Shown here one piece after another: positions 1 through 10,878 of a stretch of 64,000 bases of DNA. The notes under the pieces were generated by a model, which was given only the letters and a program-made list of their open reading frames with translations, did no database searches and was not told where the DNA came from. How positions within the stretch are numbered: the stretch's first letter is position 1; every line of letters starts with the position of its first letter. This stretch comes from a bacterium A37T11. GTDB taxonomy: Bacteria; Bacteroidota; Bacteroidia; Sphingobacteriales; Sphingobacteriaceae. The DNA lies in assembly GCA_900109895.1 (NCBI GenBank), contig FOBR01000004.1, positions 186,001 through 250,000 on the forward strand, given 5' to 3'. Position numbers and translations under genes: made by a program.

Positions 1-2
1 CC

Positions 3-1826
3 AATAATAAAGGTTGGTTTTCCATTGAGTATAAGCATTTCCGAAGGGCACGTATTCTTAATAAGAATGGGTATGATATAGCCGATGTAGTAATTCCGCT
101 ATATGTAGATGGTGCTGATCAGGAAAAATTGGTAACCCTAAAAGGGAATACCTATAATTTAGTAAATGGAAAGGTTGAAACTACTAAATTTGAAAAAGAC
201 CAGCTTTTTACGGATAAACAAGGCAAACATCACGTGATCAAAAAGTTTACACTTGCTAGTGTGAAGGAGGGTAGCATCATTGAATACGAATATAAAACAA
301 CCTCCGACTTTTTGTTCAACCTGCCTTCCTGGTCGTTTCAGGGATCCCTGCCGCGCTTATGGAGCGAATATACTACCCGGATTCCCCAGTTCTTTCAATA
401 TGTATTTCTTTCCCAGGGTTACCAACCGTTCTTGGTCAAAGAGAACCGCAATTCCATGGTTAGTTATACTGTCCGTGATCAAACCGGTATCCAAACCGAC
501 CAAAATGCGGTTTCTATTACTGCCAATTTATCTATAAACCACTGGGTCATGAAAGACGTTCCACCATTAAAGGAGGAACCTTATACGAGTACGCTGGCTA
601 ATCACTTATCATCTATCCAGTTTCAACTGTCTGGATATGCCGATCCGCTGGTGCCAAAGAAAATCATGAACAGTTGGCCTGAAACCTGCAAACAGCTCCT
701 CCTCGATGAAGATTTTGGTGCCGACCTGGATAAATCCAATGGCTGGATGGATAAATATCTCAGCTCGGTGTTGTCCGCAGGGCAGGATCAGTTGGCCAAA
801 GCCCAAGCGATCTATACACACGTGCGAGATAGCTATTCTTGCACACAACGGGAAGGTTTTTACCTGACGAAGCCGGGCTTAAAAAATGTGGTGGAGGCTA
901 AGGGAGGAAAATCATCCGACATTAACTTGCTGCTGACCGGCTTATTACGTCATGCTGGTCTGGATGCGTGGCCTGCAATCCTCAGTACAACCGATAATGG
1001 CTATGCCCATCCAATCTATCCGTTAATGAATAAGTATAATATTGTTATAGCTACGGCAGCAATTGGCGGGAAAACATATGTGATGGACGCCAGCAATACC
1101 CAACTGCCTTTTGGAAAGCTAAGCCCTGATTGTTACAATGGGGTAGCTCGCAAAATCAATGCGTTGGGCGATCCGATCACCCTTGTCTCTGATTCGTTGA
1201 TGGAGCACAAGGTGGTAAATATCCGCATCGTTCCCAATGAAAAAGGGGAACTAGCCGGACAAATGGACACTTGGCCGGGCGATTATGAGAGTATACGGAT
1301 TAGGACGGCAATTAAAACCAAAGGTCTGAGCGAGTTTAAAAAGAAAGTGATCGGCGATCTGGGCGGAATGTTCACGCTGGATGAGCTAAAAGCAAAAGGT
1401 TATTCTTCGCCAGACAGCAGTGTAAGCCTGACGTATAATTATAGCTTTAACAATAACCAGGAACACATGTTATATATATTGCCCTTGCAACAGGAAGCGA
1501 CGAAAGAGAATCCGTTCAAATCGGCCGTTAGAAATTACCCGGTAGAAATGCCTTACGGATTTGATGAGGTGATTAATGTGTCGTTGATCGTTCCTGAGGG
1601 CTATGCGGTAGAAGAAATACCTAAACCGGTGCAGGTAAGCCTGGATGAAAATCGCAACTGTATGTTTAGGTTCTTGGTGCAGTATGATGGCAACAACATC
1701 CAGCTAAGCTCCAGGATTATTTTTAAGCGGGCTTATTTTGCTCCGGAGGAATACGCTAACCTCCGTGAATTTTTCAATCTCATTGTTAAAAAACAAGGCG
1801 AACAAATTGTGCTAAAAAAGATCTGA
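3..1826 (+). CDS. DUF3857 / degenerate transglutaminase-like protein (5' end missing)
   Basis: The reading frame is open from base 3 with no start codon, so the gene begins before the window; a TTG at 129 is inside the domain and is unlikely to be the start. The N-terminal part reads as a DUF3857 beta-rich domain, followed by a transglutaminase-like domain. Compared with the next gene, the catalytic Cys position (GDCKAL there) reads GKSSDI here and the His position (FNHVI there) reads YNIVI, so both catalytic residues are absent. This points to a non-enzymatic, probably exported or periplasmic protein. It sits 2 bp upstream of a related gene that keeps the residues, so the two are surely co-transcribed. 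Substrate and role are unknown. Confidence 0.85.
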   Translation, partial: NNKGWFSIEYKHFRRARILNKNGYDIADVVIPLYVDGADQEKLVTLKGNTYNLVNGKVETTKFEKDQLFTDKQGKHHVIKKFTLASVKEGSIIEYEYKTTSDFLFNLPSWSFQGSLPRLWSEYTTRIPQFFQYVFLSQGYQPFLVKENRNSMVSYTVRDQTGIQTDQNAVSITANLSINHWVMKDVPPLKEEPYTSTLANHLSSIQFQLSGYADPLVPKKIMNSWPETCKQLLLDEDFGADLDKSNGWMDKYLSSVLSAGQDQLAKAQAIYTHVRDSYSCTQREGFYLTKPGLKNVVEAKGGKSSDINLLLTGLLRHAGLDAWPAILSTTDNGYAHPIYPLMNKYNIVIATAAIGGKTYVMDASNTQLPFGKLSPDCYNGVARKINALGDPITLVSDSLMEHKVVNIRIVPNEKGELAGQMDTWPGDYESIRIRTAIKTKGLSEFKKKVIGDLGGMFTLDELKAKGYSSPDSSVSLTYNYSFNNNQEHMLYILPLQQEATKENPFKSAVRNYPVEMPYGFDEVINVSLIVPEGYAVEEIPKPVQVSLDENRNCMFRFLVQYDGNNIQLSSRIIFKRAYFAPEEYANLREFFNLIVKKQGEQIVLKKI

Positions 1827-1828
1827 TC

Positions 1829-3760
1829 GTGAAGGCTATTACTTTCTTTAAGGGTGTATGCATGCAACTAGCTTGCTCAGTAGCCCTAGTTTCAGTTGCC
1901 AAGGCCCAGGACCTGGCGATCTCCAATATCCCTCAGGCCTTTCGCGATTCGGCGGATGTGGTGAAACGGTTTGAAGATATTCGGTTTGAGGTAAATAGCC
2001 CCGTTAGCACGGTGCTTAAACGGCGCTATGCACTGAGCATTTTAAATGAAAATGGTGCCGAATATGCCAATATTAAGCTATATTTTAGCAAATTATCTGC
2101 TATCAAATCATTATCTGGAATCCTTTACGATGCCAACGGAAAAGAGGTCCGTAAAATAAAGGGACGGGATTTTACCGAGCGAAGTGCGGTTGGTAACGGC
2201 AACCTGATGGATGACAACCGGGTGATCTCGTATAACCTGTTGAACCGCACATATCCGTATACGATTGTTTATACGTATGAGCAGGACGCCAATAACAGTT
2301 TGTTTTATGAGGACTGGATGCCGGTAGAGGGCGATCGCTTTGCGGTACTGCAAAGTAAATTCAGCTTGGTTCACCCCACGGATCAACCCGTTCGCTATAA
2401 AACTTTTAGCTATACGGGTGACCCGGTAAAGACTATGGTAAAAGGCAAAGAGTCGCTCAGCTGGGAAATCAAGAATTTCAGGCCCACTGAGCTGCAGATA
2501 CTGTCGCCACCCCATTATGAATTATTCCCCACGCTTTTCACCGGTCCTGAAACTTTTGCTATTGAAGGGTATACAGGCAATATGCATACTTGGCAGGATT
2601 TTGGCAAATTCGTAGCTTCGCTTACTGCCGGCAGAGATCAATTGCCTGAACGGGTAAAGGGCGATGTGCACCGTCTAACGGATGCACTTCCCAACGATAA
2701 GGACAAAATAAAAGCGCTTTATCAATATCTTCAGCACAATACGCGGTATGTAAGTATTCAGCTGGGGCTGGGAGGCTGGCAGCCTTATGACGCTGCCTAT
2801 GTGGCTGCCAATTCTTACGGCGATTGCAAAGCGCTTGTCAATTATATGTACAGCTTGCTGAGAGAGGCTGGCATTTCATCCCATTACACCTTGGTTCGTG
2901 CCGGGGACCATGCCAGCCCCATCATTACCGATATGCCGTCATCCCAATTCAATCACGTAATCCTTGCTGCTCTGCCAAAAGGATCTCAGGATACTGTTTG
3001 GCTGGAATGTACTAGCCAAACAACGCCTTGCGGCTATCTGGGTTCGTTCACCTGCAACCGGGACGTGTTGCTGATCGATCCTGCCTATGGGGGGAAATTG
3101 ATTCATACACCTTCCTACAAACTAACCGACAACCTGCAAACAAGGCACGTACAAGCCATACTTAAAGAGGATGACCAATTGCAGATGGAGGTAAACACTG
3201 TTTATACCGGGCAACAGCAGGAAAGGGTACACGACCTGATTAGCAACTTGCCGCCCGATAAGGTAAAGGAGCAACTGAACGAAGCGTTTGACCTGTCTAC
3301 GTATGACGTGGCCTCATTTAAACATACTGAAAAAGACTCTTTAGTACCTAAGATAGAGGAAACGCTAAAAATTAATGTACAGAACTATGCCACCATTACA
3401 GGTAAACGGCTTTTTATACAGCCCAATGTCCTGACGAAGGGATATCGCCGCCTGCCAGATGAAATCCGGAGGTTTCCCATTAAAGTTCCCTTTCCGTACT
3501 TAGACACCGATTCTGTGCAGATAAAGCTCCCAGCCGGATATGAATTGGAGGCAATGCCTGAAAATGTGGCCCTCAACAGCAAATTTGGATCTTATGATGC
3601 GCAGTTTAAGGTTTCGGATAACACGATTACCTATTACCGGCGCATAAGCCATTCGGAGGGTGGGTATCCGGCATCAGACTATGCCTCGCTGCGTAAGTTT
3701 TATGACGATATTTATAAAGCAGACCGCAGCCGTATGGTGTTTGTAAAAAAAGCAGAATGA
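1829..3760 (+). CDS. DUF3857 and transglutaminase-like exported protein
   Basis: A 643-residue protein with a GTG start 2 bp after the previous stop and an N-terminal signal peptide ending near VAKAQ (about residue 27). DUF3857 occupies roughly residues 45-210 and a transglutaminase-like core roughly 285-410. Cys333 in GDCKAL and His376 in FNHVI fit the cysteine-protease-fold catalytic pair; the usual Asp after the His is replaced by Glu in WLECT, which to my memory is common in this Bacteroidota family. A C-terminal beta-rich domain follows. It is probably a periplasmic transglutaminase or peptidase-like enzyme. No substrate can be read from the sequence. The preceding gene is a catalytically degenerate paralogue, so the pair may work together. 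Confidence 0.85.
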   Translation: MKAITFFKGVCMQLACSVALVSVAKAQDLAISNIPQAFRDSADVVKRFEDIRFEVNSPVSTVLKRRYALSILNENGAEYANIKLYFSKLSAIKSLSGILYDANGKEVRKIKGRDFTERSAVGNGNLMDDNRVISYNLLNRTYPYTIVYTYEQDANNSLFYEDWMPVEGDRFAVLQSKFSLVHPTDQPVRYKTFSYTGDPVKTMVKGKESLSWEIKNFRPTELQILSPPHYELFPTLFTGPETFAIEGYTGNMHTWQDFGKFVASLTAGRDQLPERVKGDVHRLTDALPNDKDKIKALYQYLQHNTRYVSIQLGLGGWQPYDAAYVAANSYGDCKALVNYMYSLLREAGISSHYTLVRAGDHASPIITDMPSSQFNHVILAALPKGSQDTVWLECTSQTTPCGYLGSFTCNRDVLLIDPAYGGKLIHTPSYKLTDNLQTRHVQAILKEDDQLQMEVNTVYTGQQQERVHDLISNLPPDKVKEQLNEAFDLSTYDVASFKHTEKDSLVPKIEETLKINVQNYATITGKRLFIQPNVLTKGYRRLPDEIRRFPIKVPFPYLDTDSVQIKLPAGYELEAMPENVALNSKFGSYDAQFKVSDNTITYYRRISHSEGGYPASDYASLRKFYDDIYKADRSRMVFVKKAE

Positions 3761-3761
3761 G

Positions 3762-3791
3762 TTTGATATAAATATTTATTTTCTACCTTCG
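3762..3791 (+). promoter_or_regulatory. Bacteroidota-type promoter for the GH78 gene
   Basis: TTTG at 3762-3765 and TACCTTCG at 3784-3791 match the -33 (TTTG) and -7 (TAnnTTTG) boxes of the Bacteroidota primary sigma factor, with an 18-bp spacer and one mismatch in the -7 box. It lies 50 bp before the rhamnosidase start codon. Prediction only. Confidence 0.5.
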
Positions 3792-3841
3792 TATGGTTCA
3801 TAGCTGTCCAAATTGGGCACTTAAATTATAACATACTAAAC

Positions 3842-6502
3842 ATGCGTTCATTTAATATCCTAGTTATTCTTCTTTTAAATCTGTGTGTCCATGCACAGGA
3901 AGTTTCCCCCACCCTGCAGTTGCTACAATGTGAGCATCTAACTAACCCACTTGGCATGGACGATCTACATCCACGGCTGTCCTGGCAAATGGCCGATGGC
4001 CACCAAGGCGCTGCACAGAAAGCTTACCGCCTAACAGTAGGCACCGACTCCCTGGCATTGACCACCGGATCCAGATTATCATGGGACAGCGGCAAACAGG
4101 CCTCAGATACTACATTGGTCACGTATCGGGGTCCTTTGCTTAAACCCTTTAGTCGCTATTATTGGCGTGTAGAGGCCTGGAATGAGCAGGGAAAGCAACT
4201 CGTTTCTCCCGTTCAGTTTTTTGAAACTGGAATGTTGTCGCTGCAGAACTGGGCTGGTTCCTGGATTTCTGATGGGCACGATATAGACCTGAAGCCTGCC
4301 CCTTATTTCCGTAAGGTTTTCTCTGCTTCAAAAAAAGTGAAAAGTGCCCGGGCATATATTGCAGTAGGTGGCCTCTATGAGCTTTACATCAACGGCAACA
4401 AGGTTGGAAATCATCGGCTGGACCCAGCCTACACGCGCTTTGACCGCCGCAATATTTATGTGACCTACGACGTCACTGCCCAATTAAAAGAAGGTAATAA
4501 TGCGATTGGTGTATTGCTGGGCAACGGCTGGTACAACCATCAGTCTGGCGCAGTCTGGGATTTTGACAAGGCTCCCTGGCGCAACCGGCCGGCATTTTGC
4601 CTGGACTTGCGCATTACCTATACAGATGGTACAAGCGAAGTGGTTTCTTCGGGTTTGGATTGGAAGACGAGTTCAGGCCCTCTGGTTTTTAATAGCATTT
4701 ACTCGGGTGAGCGCTATGATGCCCGTTTGGAGCAGGCCGGCTGGAACACCATAAATTTTGATGATAAACATTGGAAAAATGTTAGTTACCGCGCGGCGCC
4801 ATCTACCCATATCGTGGCGCAAGCCATGCCACCCATCCGTAATGTAGAACGTATAGCGGCTAAATCTGTCAAAAAAATCAATGATACGACGTATGTTTTT
4901 GACCTCGGGCGAAACATCGCAGGTGTCAGTGAGCTTACCGTAGCTGGTGAGAGCGGCACGGTGATCACGCTGAAACACGGCGAACGGCTGGCTGCCGATG
5001 GCCACGTAGACCTTTCTAATATTGACGTATATCATCGCCCACATGATCCCTGGGATAAGTTCGGGACGGATGTAGTGATTCTTTCAGGAAAGGGAAAGGA
5101 GTCTTTTATGCCCAAATTCAATTATAAGGGCTTCCAGTATGTGGAGGTGACCAGTAGCCAGCCCCTGCAATTGGGTCAGGATGACCTGTGCGGATATTTT
5201 ATGCACAGTGATGTTTCTCCAGTAGGACACATCAGTTCTTCCAGCCAACTGGTAGACAAGCTATGGTGGGCCAGCAATAACTCGTACCTTTCCAATTTAT
5301 TTGGCTACCCGACTGATTGCCCGCAGCGGGAAAAGAACGGCTGGACCGGTGACGGCCATTTTGCGATAGAAACTGGCCTGAATAATTTTGATGCCATTAC
5401 GGTATATGAAAAGTGGATGGCCGATCATTGGGATGAACAGCAGCCCAATGGAGTATTGCCCGACATTGTCCCTACCAGCGGTTGGGGATATGGCACAGCC
5501 AATGGCACGGATTGGACCAGTACCATCGCCATTATCCCTTGGACGCTGTATGTCTATTATGGGGATAGCCGAATCCTGGAACGTGGCTATGAGCACATCA
5601 AACGGTATGTAGATTATATAGACCGCATCAGTAAGGATGGCTTGACCTCTTTTGGCCGGGGTGACTGGGTACCTGTCAAATCTAATTCATCCCTTGAACT
5701 GACTTCCTCCGTCTATTTTTATGTGGATGCGACGATCCTGGCAAAAGCCGCAAAGTTACTTGGGCGTATTGACGACCAGCAGCATTATGAAGCCTTGGCC
5801 GCCCGTATTAAAAAAGCAATCAATGATAAATACCTGGATGCTGCCAAGGGCATCTATGCCAGTGGCACACAAACGGAGCTCAGTGTACCGCTATATTGGG
5901 GGCTGGTACCAGAGGAGCTAAAGGATAAAGTAGCCCAAAATCTCGCCTCAAAAGTTATGGAAACTAACTTTCACTTGGATGTGGGCGTACTGGGGGCAAA
6001 AGCGATCCTCAATGCATTGAGTGAAAACGGACAGGGCGAGACGGCTTACAAGTTGGCAGCTCAGGATAGCTACCCTTCCTGGGGATGGTGGATCGTGAAC
6101 GGGGCCACTACGCTGTATGAAAACTGGAACATCCAAGCCACACGCGATATTTCGCTTAATCACATGATGTTTGGCGAGATCGGTGGCTGGTTCTTTAAGG
6201 GTCCGGGCGGTATCCGCGCGGATGAACATCATCCCGGCTTTAAACACATACTACTGCAACCTCTGGTTCCTGCCGGCCTGAACCATTTTGAAGCGAGCCA
6301 TGAGGGACCTTATGGCACCATCCGGTCTGCCTGGAAAAAAGTAGGTAAAAAAATCACCTTTGACGTCGTGGTGCCGCCAAACAGCAGTGCTACATTTATA
6401 GCACCCTCAGAAAAAGGGAAAAGCTTGTATGAAAAAGGCAAAAAAAGACCTGTAGGGCCACAGGAATTAACTTCTGGGAGATATTCTTTTGAGCTTAAAT
6501 AA
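3842..6502 (+). CDS. GH78 alpha-L-rhamnosidase, secreted
   Basis: An 886-residue protein with a signal peptide cleaved after about residue 19 (LCVHA-QE). Domain order fits bacterial GH78: an N-terminal fibronectin-like region with the PRLSW motif (residues 45-120), a carbohydrate-binding beta-sandwich (150-320), a concanavalin-like domain (330-430), the six-hairpin catalytic barrel (440-790) and a C-terminal beta-sandwich. The family signature DCPQRE-x-x-GWTGD is present, with the expected acid at about Asp504, and a second acid at Glu760 in TTLYENW. It should hydrolyse terminal alpha-L-rhamnose from plant or bacterial glycans in the periplasm or at the cell surface. It has its own predicted promoter. 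The sugar linkage cannot be told from sequence. Confidence 0.93.
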   Translation: MRSFNILVILLLNLCVHAQEVSPTLQLLQCEHLTNPLGMDDLHPRLSWQMADGHQGAAQKAYRLTVGTDSLALTTGSRLSWDSGKQASDTTLVTYRGPLLKPFSRYYWRVEAWNEQGKQLVSPVQFFETGMLSLQNWAGSWISDGHDIDLKPAPYFRKVFSASKKVKSARAYIAVGGLYELYINGNKVGNHRLDPAYTRFDRRNIYVTYDVTAQLKEGNNAIGVLLGNGWYNHQSGAVWDFDKAPWRNRPAFCLDLRITYTDGTSEVVSSGLDWKTSSGPLVFNSIYSGERYDARLEQAGWNTINFDDKHWKNVSYRAAPSTHIVAQAMPPIRNVERIAAKSVKKINDTTYVFDLGRNIAGVSELTVAGESGTVITLKHGERLAADGHVDLSNIDVYHRPHDPWDKFGTDVVILSGKGKESFMPKFNYKGFQYVEVTSSQPLQLGQDDLCGYFMHSDVSPVGHISSSSQLVDKLWWASNNSYLSNLFGYPTDCPQREKNGWTGDGHFAIETGLNNFDAITVYEKWMADHWDEQQPNGVLPDIVPTSGWGYGTANGTDWTSTIAIIPWTLYVYYGDSRILERGYEHIKRYVDYIDRISKDGLTSFGRGDWVPVKSNSSLELTSSVYFYVDATILAKAAKLLGRIDDQQHYEALAARIKKAINDKYLDAAKGIYASGTQTELSVPLYWGLVPEELKDKVAQNLASKVMETNFHLDVGVLGAKAILNALSENGQGETAYKLAAQDSYPSWGWWIVNGATTLYENWNIQATRDISLNHMMFGEIGGWFFKGPGGIRADEHHPGFKHILLQPLVPAGLNHFEASHEGPYGTIRSAWKKVGKKITFDVVVPPNSSATFIAPSEKGKSLYEKGKKRPVGPQELTSGRYSFELK

Positions 6503-6571
6503 CTAATTTCGTTCAAAAGTGTAACATTTTGTCACGCGTACCGACTAACCATGCAACAGATATAACAAGTT

Positions 6572-9028
6572 ATGCTGCGTATTCGTTTAGCGTTTTTGTT
6601 CCTTTTCGTATCCTCTATTATTACGATCAGTTTGGCCCAGGAGGTTTCATCAACGGGATCCATCAGCGGTTCGGCCGTCGATTCTATTACCGGAAAACCG
6701 ATTGATTTTGCCACCATCAGCATCTTAAAAAGCGGCGATACCAAAGTGGTATCGGGCGGATTGGCCGATGAGTTTGGTAAGTTCCGTATTGATAAACTGG
6801 CTGCCGGCTCTTACCGGGTGGTCATCAGCTCTATGGGATACGCCCCCAAAGTGGTAGACCCTGTCCTTATAAGCAGCGGCAAGCTTAATGCCGTTCTGGA
6901 CAGCCTTCGTCTGGCGCCATCGGCCAATACCTTAAAAGAGGTGGAAGTGATCGGGCGGCCACCCTTAGTAGAGAATAAAATAGACCGACTTATTTACAAT
7001 GCGGAGCAAGACATCACCGTTGCTGGCGGAAATGCGGCGGATGTATTACGTAAAGTACCTTTGCTGTCAGTGGATATGGATGGCAACCCCTCTCTTCGCG
7101 GCGACCAAAATGTACGCATCTTTATCAACGGAAAGCCTTCTGGTGCCATGAGCAATGGTGCGGCAGATGCTTTGCGGATGATCCCGGCAGACCAGATCAA
7201 GAACGTGGAAGTCATTACCAGCCCATCGGCCAAGTACGATGCAGAAGGAAGCTCAGGCATTATTAATATTGTTACCAAGAAGCGGAATATCGCAGGCGTT
7301 AATGGTTCTATTGCCGGTGGTATTGGTATCCGCCAGAACAATACAAACGGTAATATAAACATACGGCAAGGAAAATTGGGCGTTAACGCCAATGTAGGCG
7401 GCTTTTGGAGTTGGCCAGCCAACTCCAATTATATCTTTAACCAAACTGCCACAGATGGTACCCCTACCATAGTGCAACAACGAAAAAGCCGGACCACTTT
7501 TGGGGGCGGAAGAGGCAACATCGGTCTGGATTATGACATGGATGATAAGAATAGCTTATCTACCAATTTTGCCTACAACCTCTTTCATTTTGGCACTGAC
7601 GGTTCTGGCTACAGTGTATATAATGGGCAGCCGCCGCTTAACAGCACCAGCGATAACCAACGGGAGAACAAAGGATTTGACTGGAGTGCTGATTATACCC
7701 ACAAGTTTGACACGGCAGGTAAAGAACTTTCTTTTGCCGGGCAGCTCACCAAGGGTCGCAATAACACCGACTATATCACGCTTTATGATTTGGAAAGCCG
7801 GCAGGATGAATTGGGAAATAACCGTGGCGTCAATAAGGAGGTGACCTTCCAAGCCGACTTTGTTCAGCCCATTAAAAAGGCCAAACTGGAAGTAGGTGGC
7901 AAAGGCATCCTGCGCGATATATCCAGTGATGCCGACATTCGACTGGGTGAAGATGGCCAGTACATTCCAAGCCCGGAACGATCTTACGATTATGGCTACC
8001 AGCAAAATGTAGGGGCAGGGTATGTAAACGTAACGGCCCCTGTTGGTAAAAAGTACGACCTCATGGCAGGGTTAAGGTATGAATACACCCAAATAGAAGG
8101 GGATGCCGTCAGCATGTTCCCCTCCTTCAGGAGTAACTACCACAACTTGTTGCCCAGCCTTATCTTTTCCAGGAAAATCGGTATGATGTCAACCCTCAAA
8201 GTAAGCTACAATCAGCGCATCCAGCGGCCCAGCTTATTCTATCTCAATCCATTCAGAAACCAGGCCGACCCTGTAAACCAAACGGAAGGGAACCCGGAAC
8301 TGAAACCAGAACGCACCCACAACATTGAATTGGGATATTCCGGAATGGTCAAAAAAATAGTATTAAACGCTTCGCTCTATTTTAAGCAGACCAACGACGT
8401 CATCGAATCGGTGTTTCAGAACATTGGTACCGAGACAGAACCCATCGCCCTTCAAAGCTATGATAACATTGGGTCCACCCATTCATTCGGAAGCAATATT
8501 TTTATGCAGTTAAGCCTGCTGAAACCCCTTACGTTGCGTGCCAACGGCAACGTTTATACCTACCAGAACAAAGCTGGTAATGTGTCAAATCTGTTAAGCG
8601 AATTGGCTGGAAAGACCTTTGTGCTGTATGAAGCGTTTATTAGCGGTACCCTCACGTTGCCCCAAGGCTTGACGGCGGAGACGTTCTTTATCCTCAACTC
8701 TCCCAGGCGGACATTTCAGGGTTATAATCCTTCCTTCAATATGTGGAGCTTTGGGGTCAAGAAGGATATATTCAAAAAACAAGCCTCTGTGGGAATCAAT
8801 GTGATCGATCCGTTCAATCCGAACAAACATTTCAAGTCACGGATCGAGAGCAGCGCATACACCCAAATTAGCGACGCGTCGGTGCCTTTCCGTTCGGTGG
8901 GAATTACGTTTAGTTGGAAATTTGGCAAAATGAATGCCGGAGCGCCCAAAAAAGAACGAGGCATCAAGAATGATGATCAGAAAAAGGAAGAAGGGGGTTC
9001 CCCGGGGCAAACACAGGGCGGAATTTAG
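6572..9028 (+). CDS. TonB-receptor-like outer-membrane beta-barrel protein
   Basis: An 818-residue protein with signal peptide (cleavage near SLAQ), then a carboxypeptidase-regulatory-like beta domain (about residues 30-110), a plug-like domain (about 125-225, with [10 protein letters not shown] and [26 protein letters not shown]) and a long beta-barrel of the OMP_b-brl_3 type. This is the non-SusC class of Bacteroidota TonB-dependent receptor, which takes up an unknown ligand. There is no STN domain and no sigma/FecR pair nearby, so regulation by trans-envelope signalling is not expected. It is 69 bp after the rhamnosidase gene on the same strand, so a role in uptake of rhamnose-containing products is possible but unproven. 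The C-terminal tail is Lys/Glu/Gly rich. Confidence 0.88.
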   Translation: MLRIRLAFLFLFVSSIITISLAQEVSSTGSISGSAVDSITGKPIDFATISILKSGDTKVVSGGLADEFGKFRIDKLAAGSYRVVISSMGYAPKVVDPVLISSGKLNAVLDSLRLAPSANTLKEVEVIGRPPLVENKIDRLIYNAEQDITVAGGNAADVLRKVPLLSVDMDGNPSLRGDQNVRIFINGKPSGAMSNGAADALRMIPADQIKNVEVITSPSAKYDAEGSSGIINIVTKKRNIAGVNGSIAGGIGIRQNNTNGNINIRQGKLGVNANVGGFWSWPANSNYIFNQTATDGTPTIVQQRKSRTTFGGGRGNIGLDYDMDDKNSLSTNFAYNLFHFGTDGSGYSVYNGQPPLNSTSDNQRENKGFDWSADYTHKFDTAGKELSFAGQLTKGRNNTDYITLYDLESRQDELGNNRGVNKEVTFQADFVQPIKKAKLEVGGKGILRDISSDADIRLGEDGQYIPSPERSYDYGYQQNVGAGYVNVTAPVGKKYDLMAGLRYEYTQIEGDAVSMFPSFRSNYHNLLPSLIFSRKIGMMSTLKVSYNQRIQRPSLFYLNPFRNQADPVNQTEGNPELKPERTHNIELGYSGMVKKIVLNASLYFKQTNDVIESVFQNIGTETEPIALQSYDNIGSTHSFGSNIFMQLSLLKPLTLRANGNVYTYQNKAGNVSNLLSELAGKTFVLYEAFISGTLTLPQGLTAETFFILNSPRRTFQGYNPSFNMWSFGVKKDIFKKQASVGINVIDPFNPNKHFKSRIESSAYTQISDASVPFRSVGITFSWKFGKMNAGAPKKERGIKNDDQKKEEGGSPGQTQGGI

Positions 9029-9050
9029 TTTTGCCCCATCCTTAATTTAC

Positions 9051-10862
9051 TTATTCTTCGATAATCACGCCAATCTGTCTGAGCAGCATGGAGGCATTAA
9101 AGATGGTACATTCACCGTCTTTGATTTTATAATCAAAAAGCATCTCCCCTTCATGCACTTGAATGTCAAAGTGAAAATTCTGCACGATTCCTGGATTTTC
9201 TTCAGCCAGTTTGGCGAGCTGTAGATCATGGGTAGCGACTATGCCTGTGCCCTGGTCGGCAATTAATTTTTGGATGACCGCTTTTGAGCCGCGGTATTTG
9301 TCGACAGAATTGGTGCCGCGGAGCATCTCATCCAACAGAAAAAAGGCTTCCTTATCACATTCAACTGACTGCAAAATCATCTGCATCCGATCCAGTTCGG
9401 CTTTGAAGGTGGAGGTACTTTCATGAAGGGAGTCGCGGATGCGCATGTAGGTAACCAAATGCACCACCGATACCAGCATGTGTGCTGCACATACCGGGGC
9501 CCCGGCAAAGGCCAGGACCATATTACTGCCTACAGTACGTAGAAATGTACTTTTGCCGGCCATGTTAGAGCCGGTGATCAGGGCGATGCGGTGATTTTCC
9601 ATCCGGTAAGTATTGGCCACTGATTGCAACGCAGGGATCAAGGGATGCTTTAGGTCTATAGCGACCAATGACCGCTGGCCACTATTGGATATTTCAGGTA
9701 AAGACCAATCCGGATGGTTTCGATGCAGCGCAGCCAAACTAATTAAGGCCTCAAAATGCGAGATGGCGTCAAATGCGCCCAAAACATGCCCCTGATGGTC
9801 GCGACGCCATGCCAGCACAGCAAACACCTGTCTAAAATCCCAGAGTAAAAAAATGTTGTACAAACCTCCTATCAACATATTGTTACGGTATTCCAAACGG
9901 GAAATGATGTCAGAAAGGTCTTTTATAGCTGCTGAGACGGGTTGCTTTCCCTCAAAATACAATTGCAATGCTAACCGTTTGTTGAGGGCACTTTGCCAAT
10001 CCTCGGTTTCGACCTGCTTAAAAACTGCTGCGAAAGCTGCCAGCACGTTGCTCATTTTGTCAATACCTGCCGAAACCCTTGTCACGGTGCCTGCATAGCC
10101 GATGGTCATCAATAAATGGATAAGCCCGATCACTACAGCAATTCCGGTAAAAGGTTTAATAAAAAAAGACAATCCTATAGCCAGTAGCAACAACCATGGG
10201 CCAACCTTGACGTATAAACGGAGTGCTTTGCCTGCAAAATTAAGTAGCGGACTGTTTAAATAAGTGGCAAAGCGCCGTTCATAATTGATCTTTTCTTGAC
10301 GATTAAACAGAAGCCCGGCTTGCACTCGTTGTGTCCAATTAAGCTTAGCAGCCAATTCTTTAATAGCCTCCTGCCTTTCAGCAATGGTTGACGGGTCGGC
10401 CGCCTTATCCAGCCAACCTGCCAGGCGAACGATTGCCTCTGGTGTAGAACAGCGGTTTATTAAGGCGTATAGTGAGGCTTCGCCAAATACATCCAAATCA
10501 GACGTATAGGGATGTTTACTATCGAAAAACTCGGCTCCATCGGCATACCCATTGGGTTTTCCAGCCCATATATCCAATTCGTTCTGGTTAACCCATCGCT
10601 CATCTTCAGCTGCTTTTTTTATACGCTCCAGTTTGCTTTGCTTGGAAACCAGCCCCATAAACACCAGCAGAACGAACAATACCGATACCAAGGAGAGCCA
10701 CACAATCTCTGTACGGAAACACTGAAATATAAGGATCGCGCCTCCTACGATTACAAACAGACGAAATAGGGAAACCGCGTTGATCTTTTTATTCAATACG
10801 GTAAGTTCAGCAGATTTGGTGGCTACCCGTTGTTGGTATTCCTGGTTTATTGGTAATTGCAT
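9051..10862 (-). CDS. MutS-like ATPase with N-terminal membrane segments
   Basis: A 603-residue protein. The C-terminal third is a MutS domain V ATPase: Walker A GSNMAGKST (about residue 430), Walker B with FFLLDEMLRGTN, and the ATHD motif. The N-terminal DNA mismatch-binding domain of true MutS is missing. Instead residues about 30-75 carry two hydrophobic segments and there is another pair near 215-265, so the protein may be membrane-anchored. It belongs to the MutS-related family widespread in Bacteroidota, whose function is not established. It is the last gene of the heme gene run, 16 bp after hemL, and is likely co-transcribed. Mismatch repair should not be assumed. Confidence 0.85.
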   Translation of the reverse strand: MQLPINQEYQQRVATKSAELTVLNKKINAVSLFRLFVIVGGAILIFQCFRTEIVWLSLVSVLFVLLVFMGLVSKQSKLERIKKAAEDERWVNQNELDIWAGKPNGYADGAEFFDSKHPYTSDLDVFGEASLYALINRCSTPEAIVRLAGWLDKAADPSTIAERQEAIKELAAKLNWTQRVQAGLLFNRQEKINYERRFATYLNSPLLNFAGKALRLYVKVGPWLLLLAIGLSFFIKPFTGIAVVIGLIHLLMTIGYAGTVTRVSAGIDKMSNVLAAFAAVFKQVETEDWQSALNKRLALQLYFEGKQPVSAAIKDLSDIISRLEYRNNMLIGGLYNIFLLWDFRQVFAVLAWRRDHQGHVLGAFDAISHFEALISLAALHRNHPDWSLPEISNSGQRSLVAIDLKHPLIPALQSVANTYRMENHRIALITGSNMAGKSTFLRTVGSNMVLAFAGAPVCAAHMLVSVVHLVTYMRIRDSLHESTSTFKAELDRMQMILQSVECDKEAFFLLDEMLRGTNSVDKYRGSKAVIQKLIADQGTGIVATHDLQLAKLAEENPGIVQNFHFDIQVHEGEMLFDYKIKDGECTIFNASMLLRQIGVIIEE

Positions 10863-10878
10863 AGGCTATTTGCGTGGG

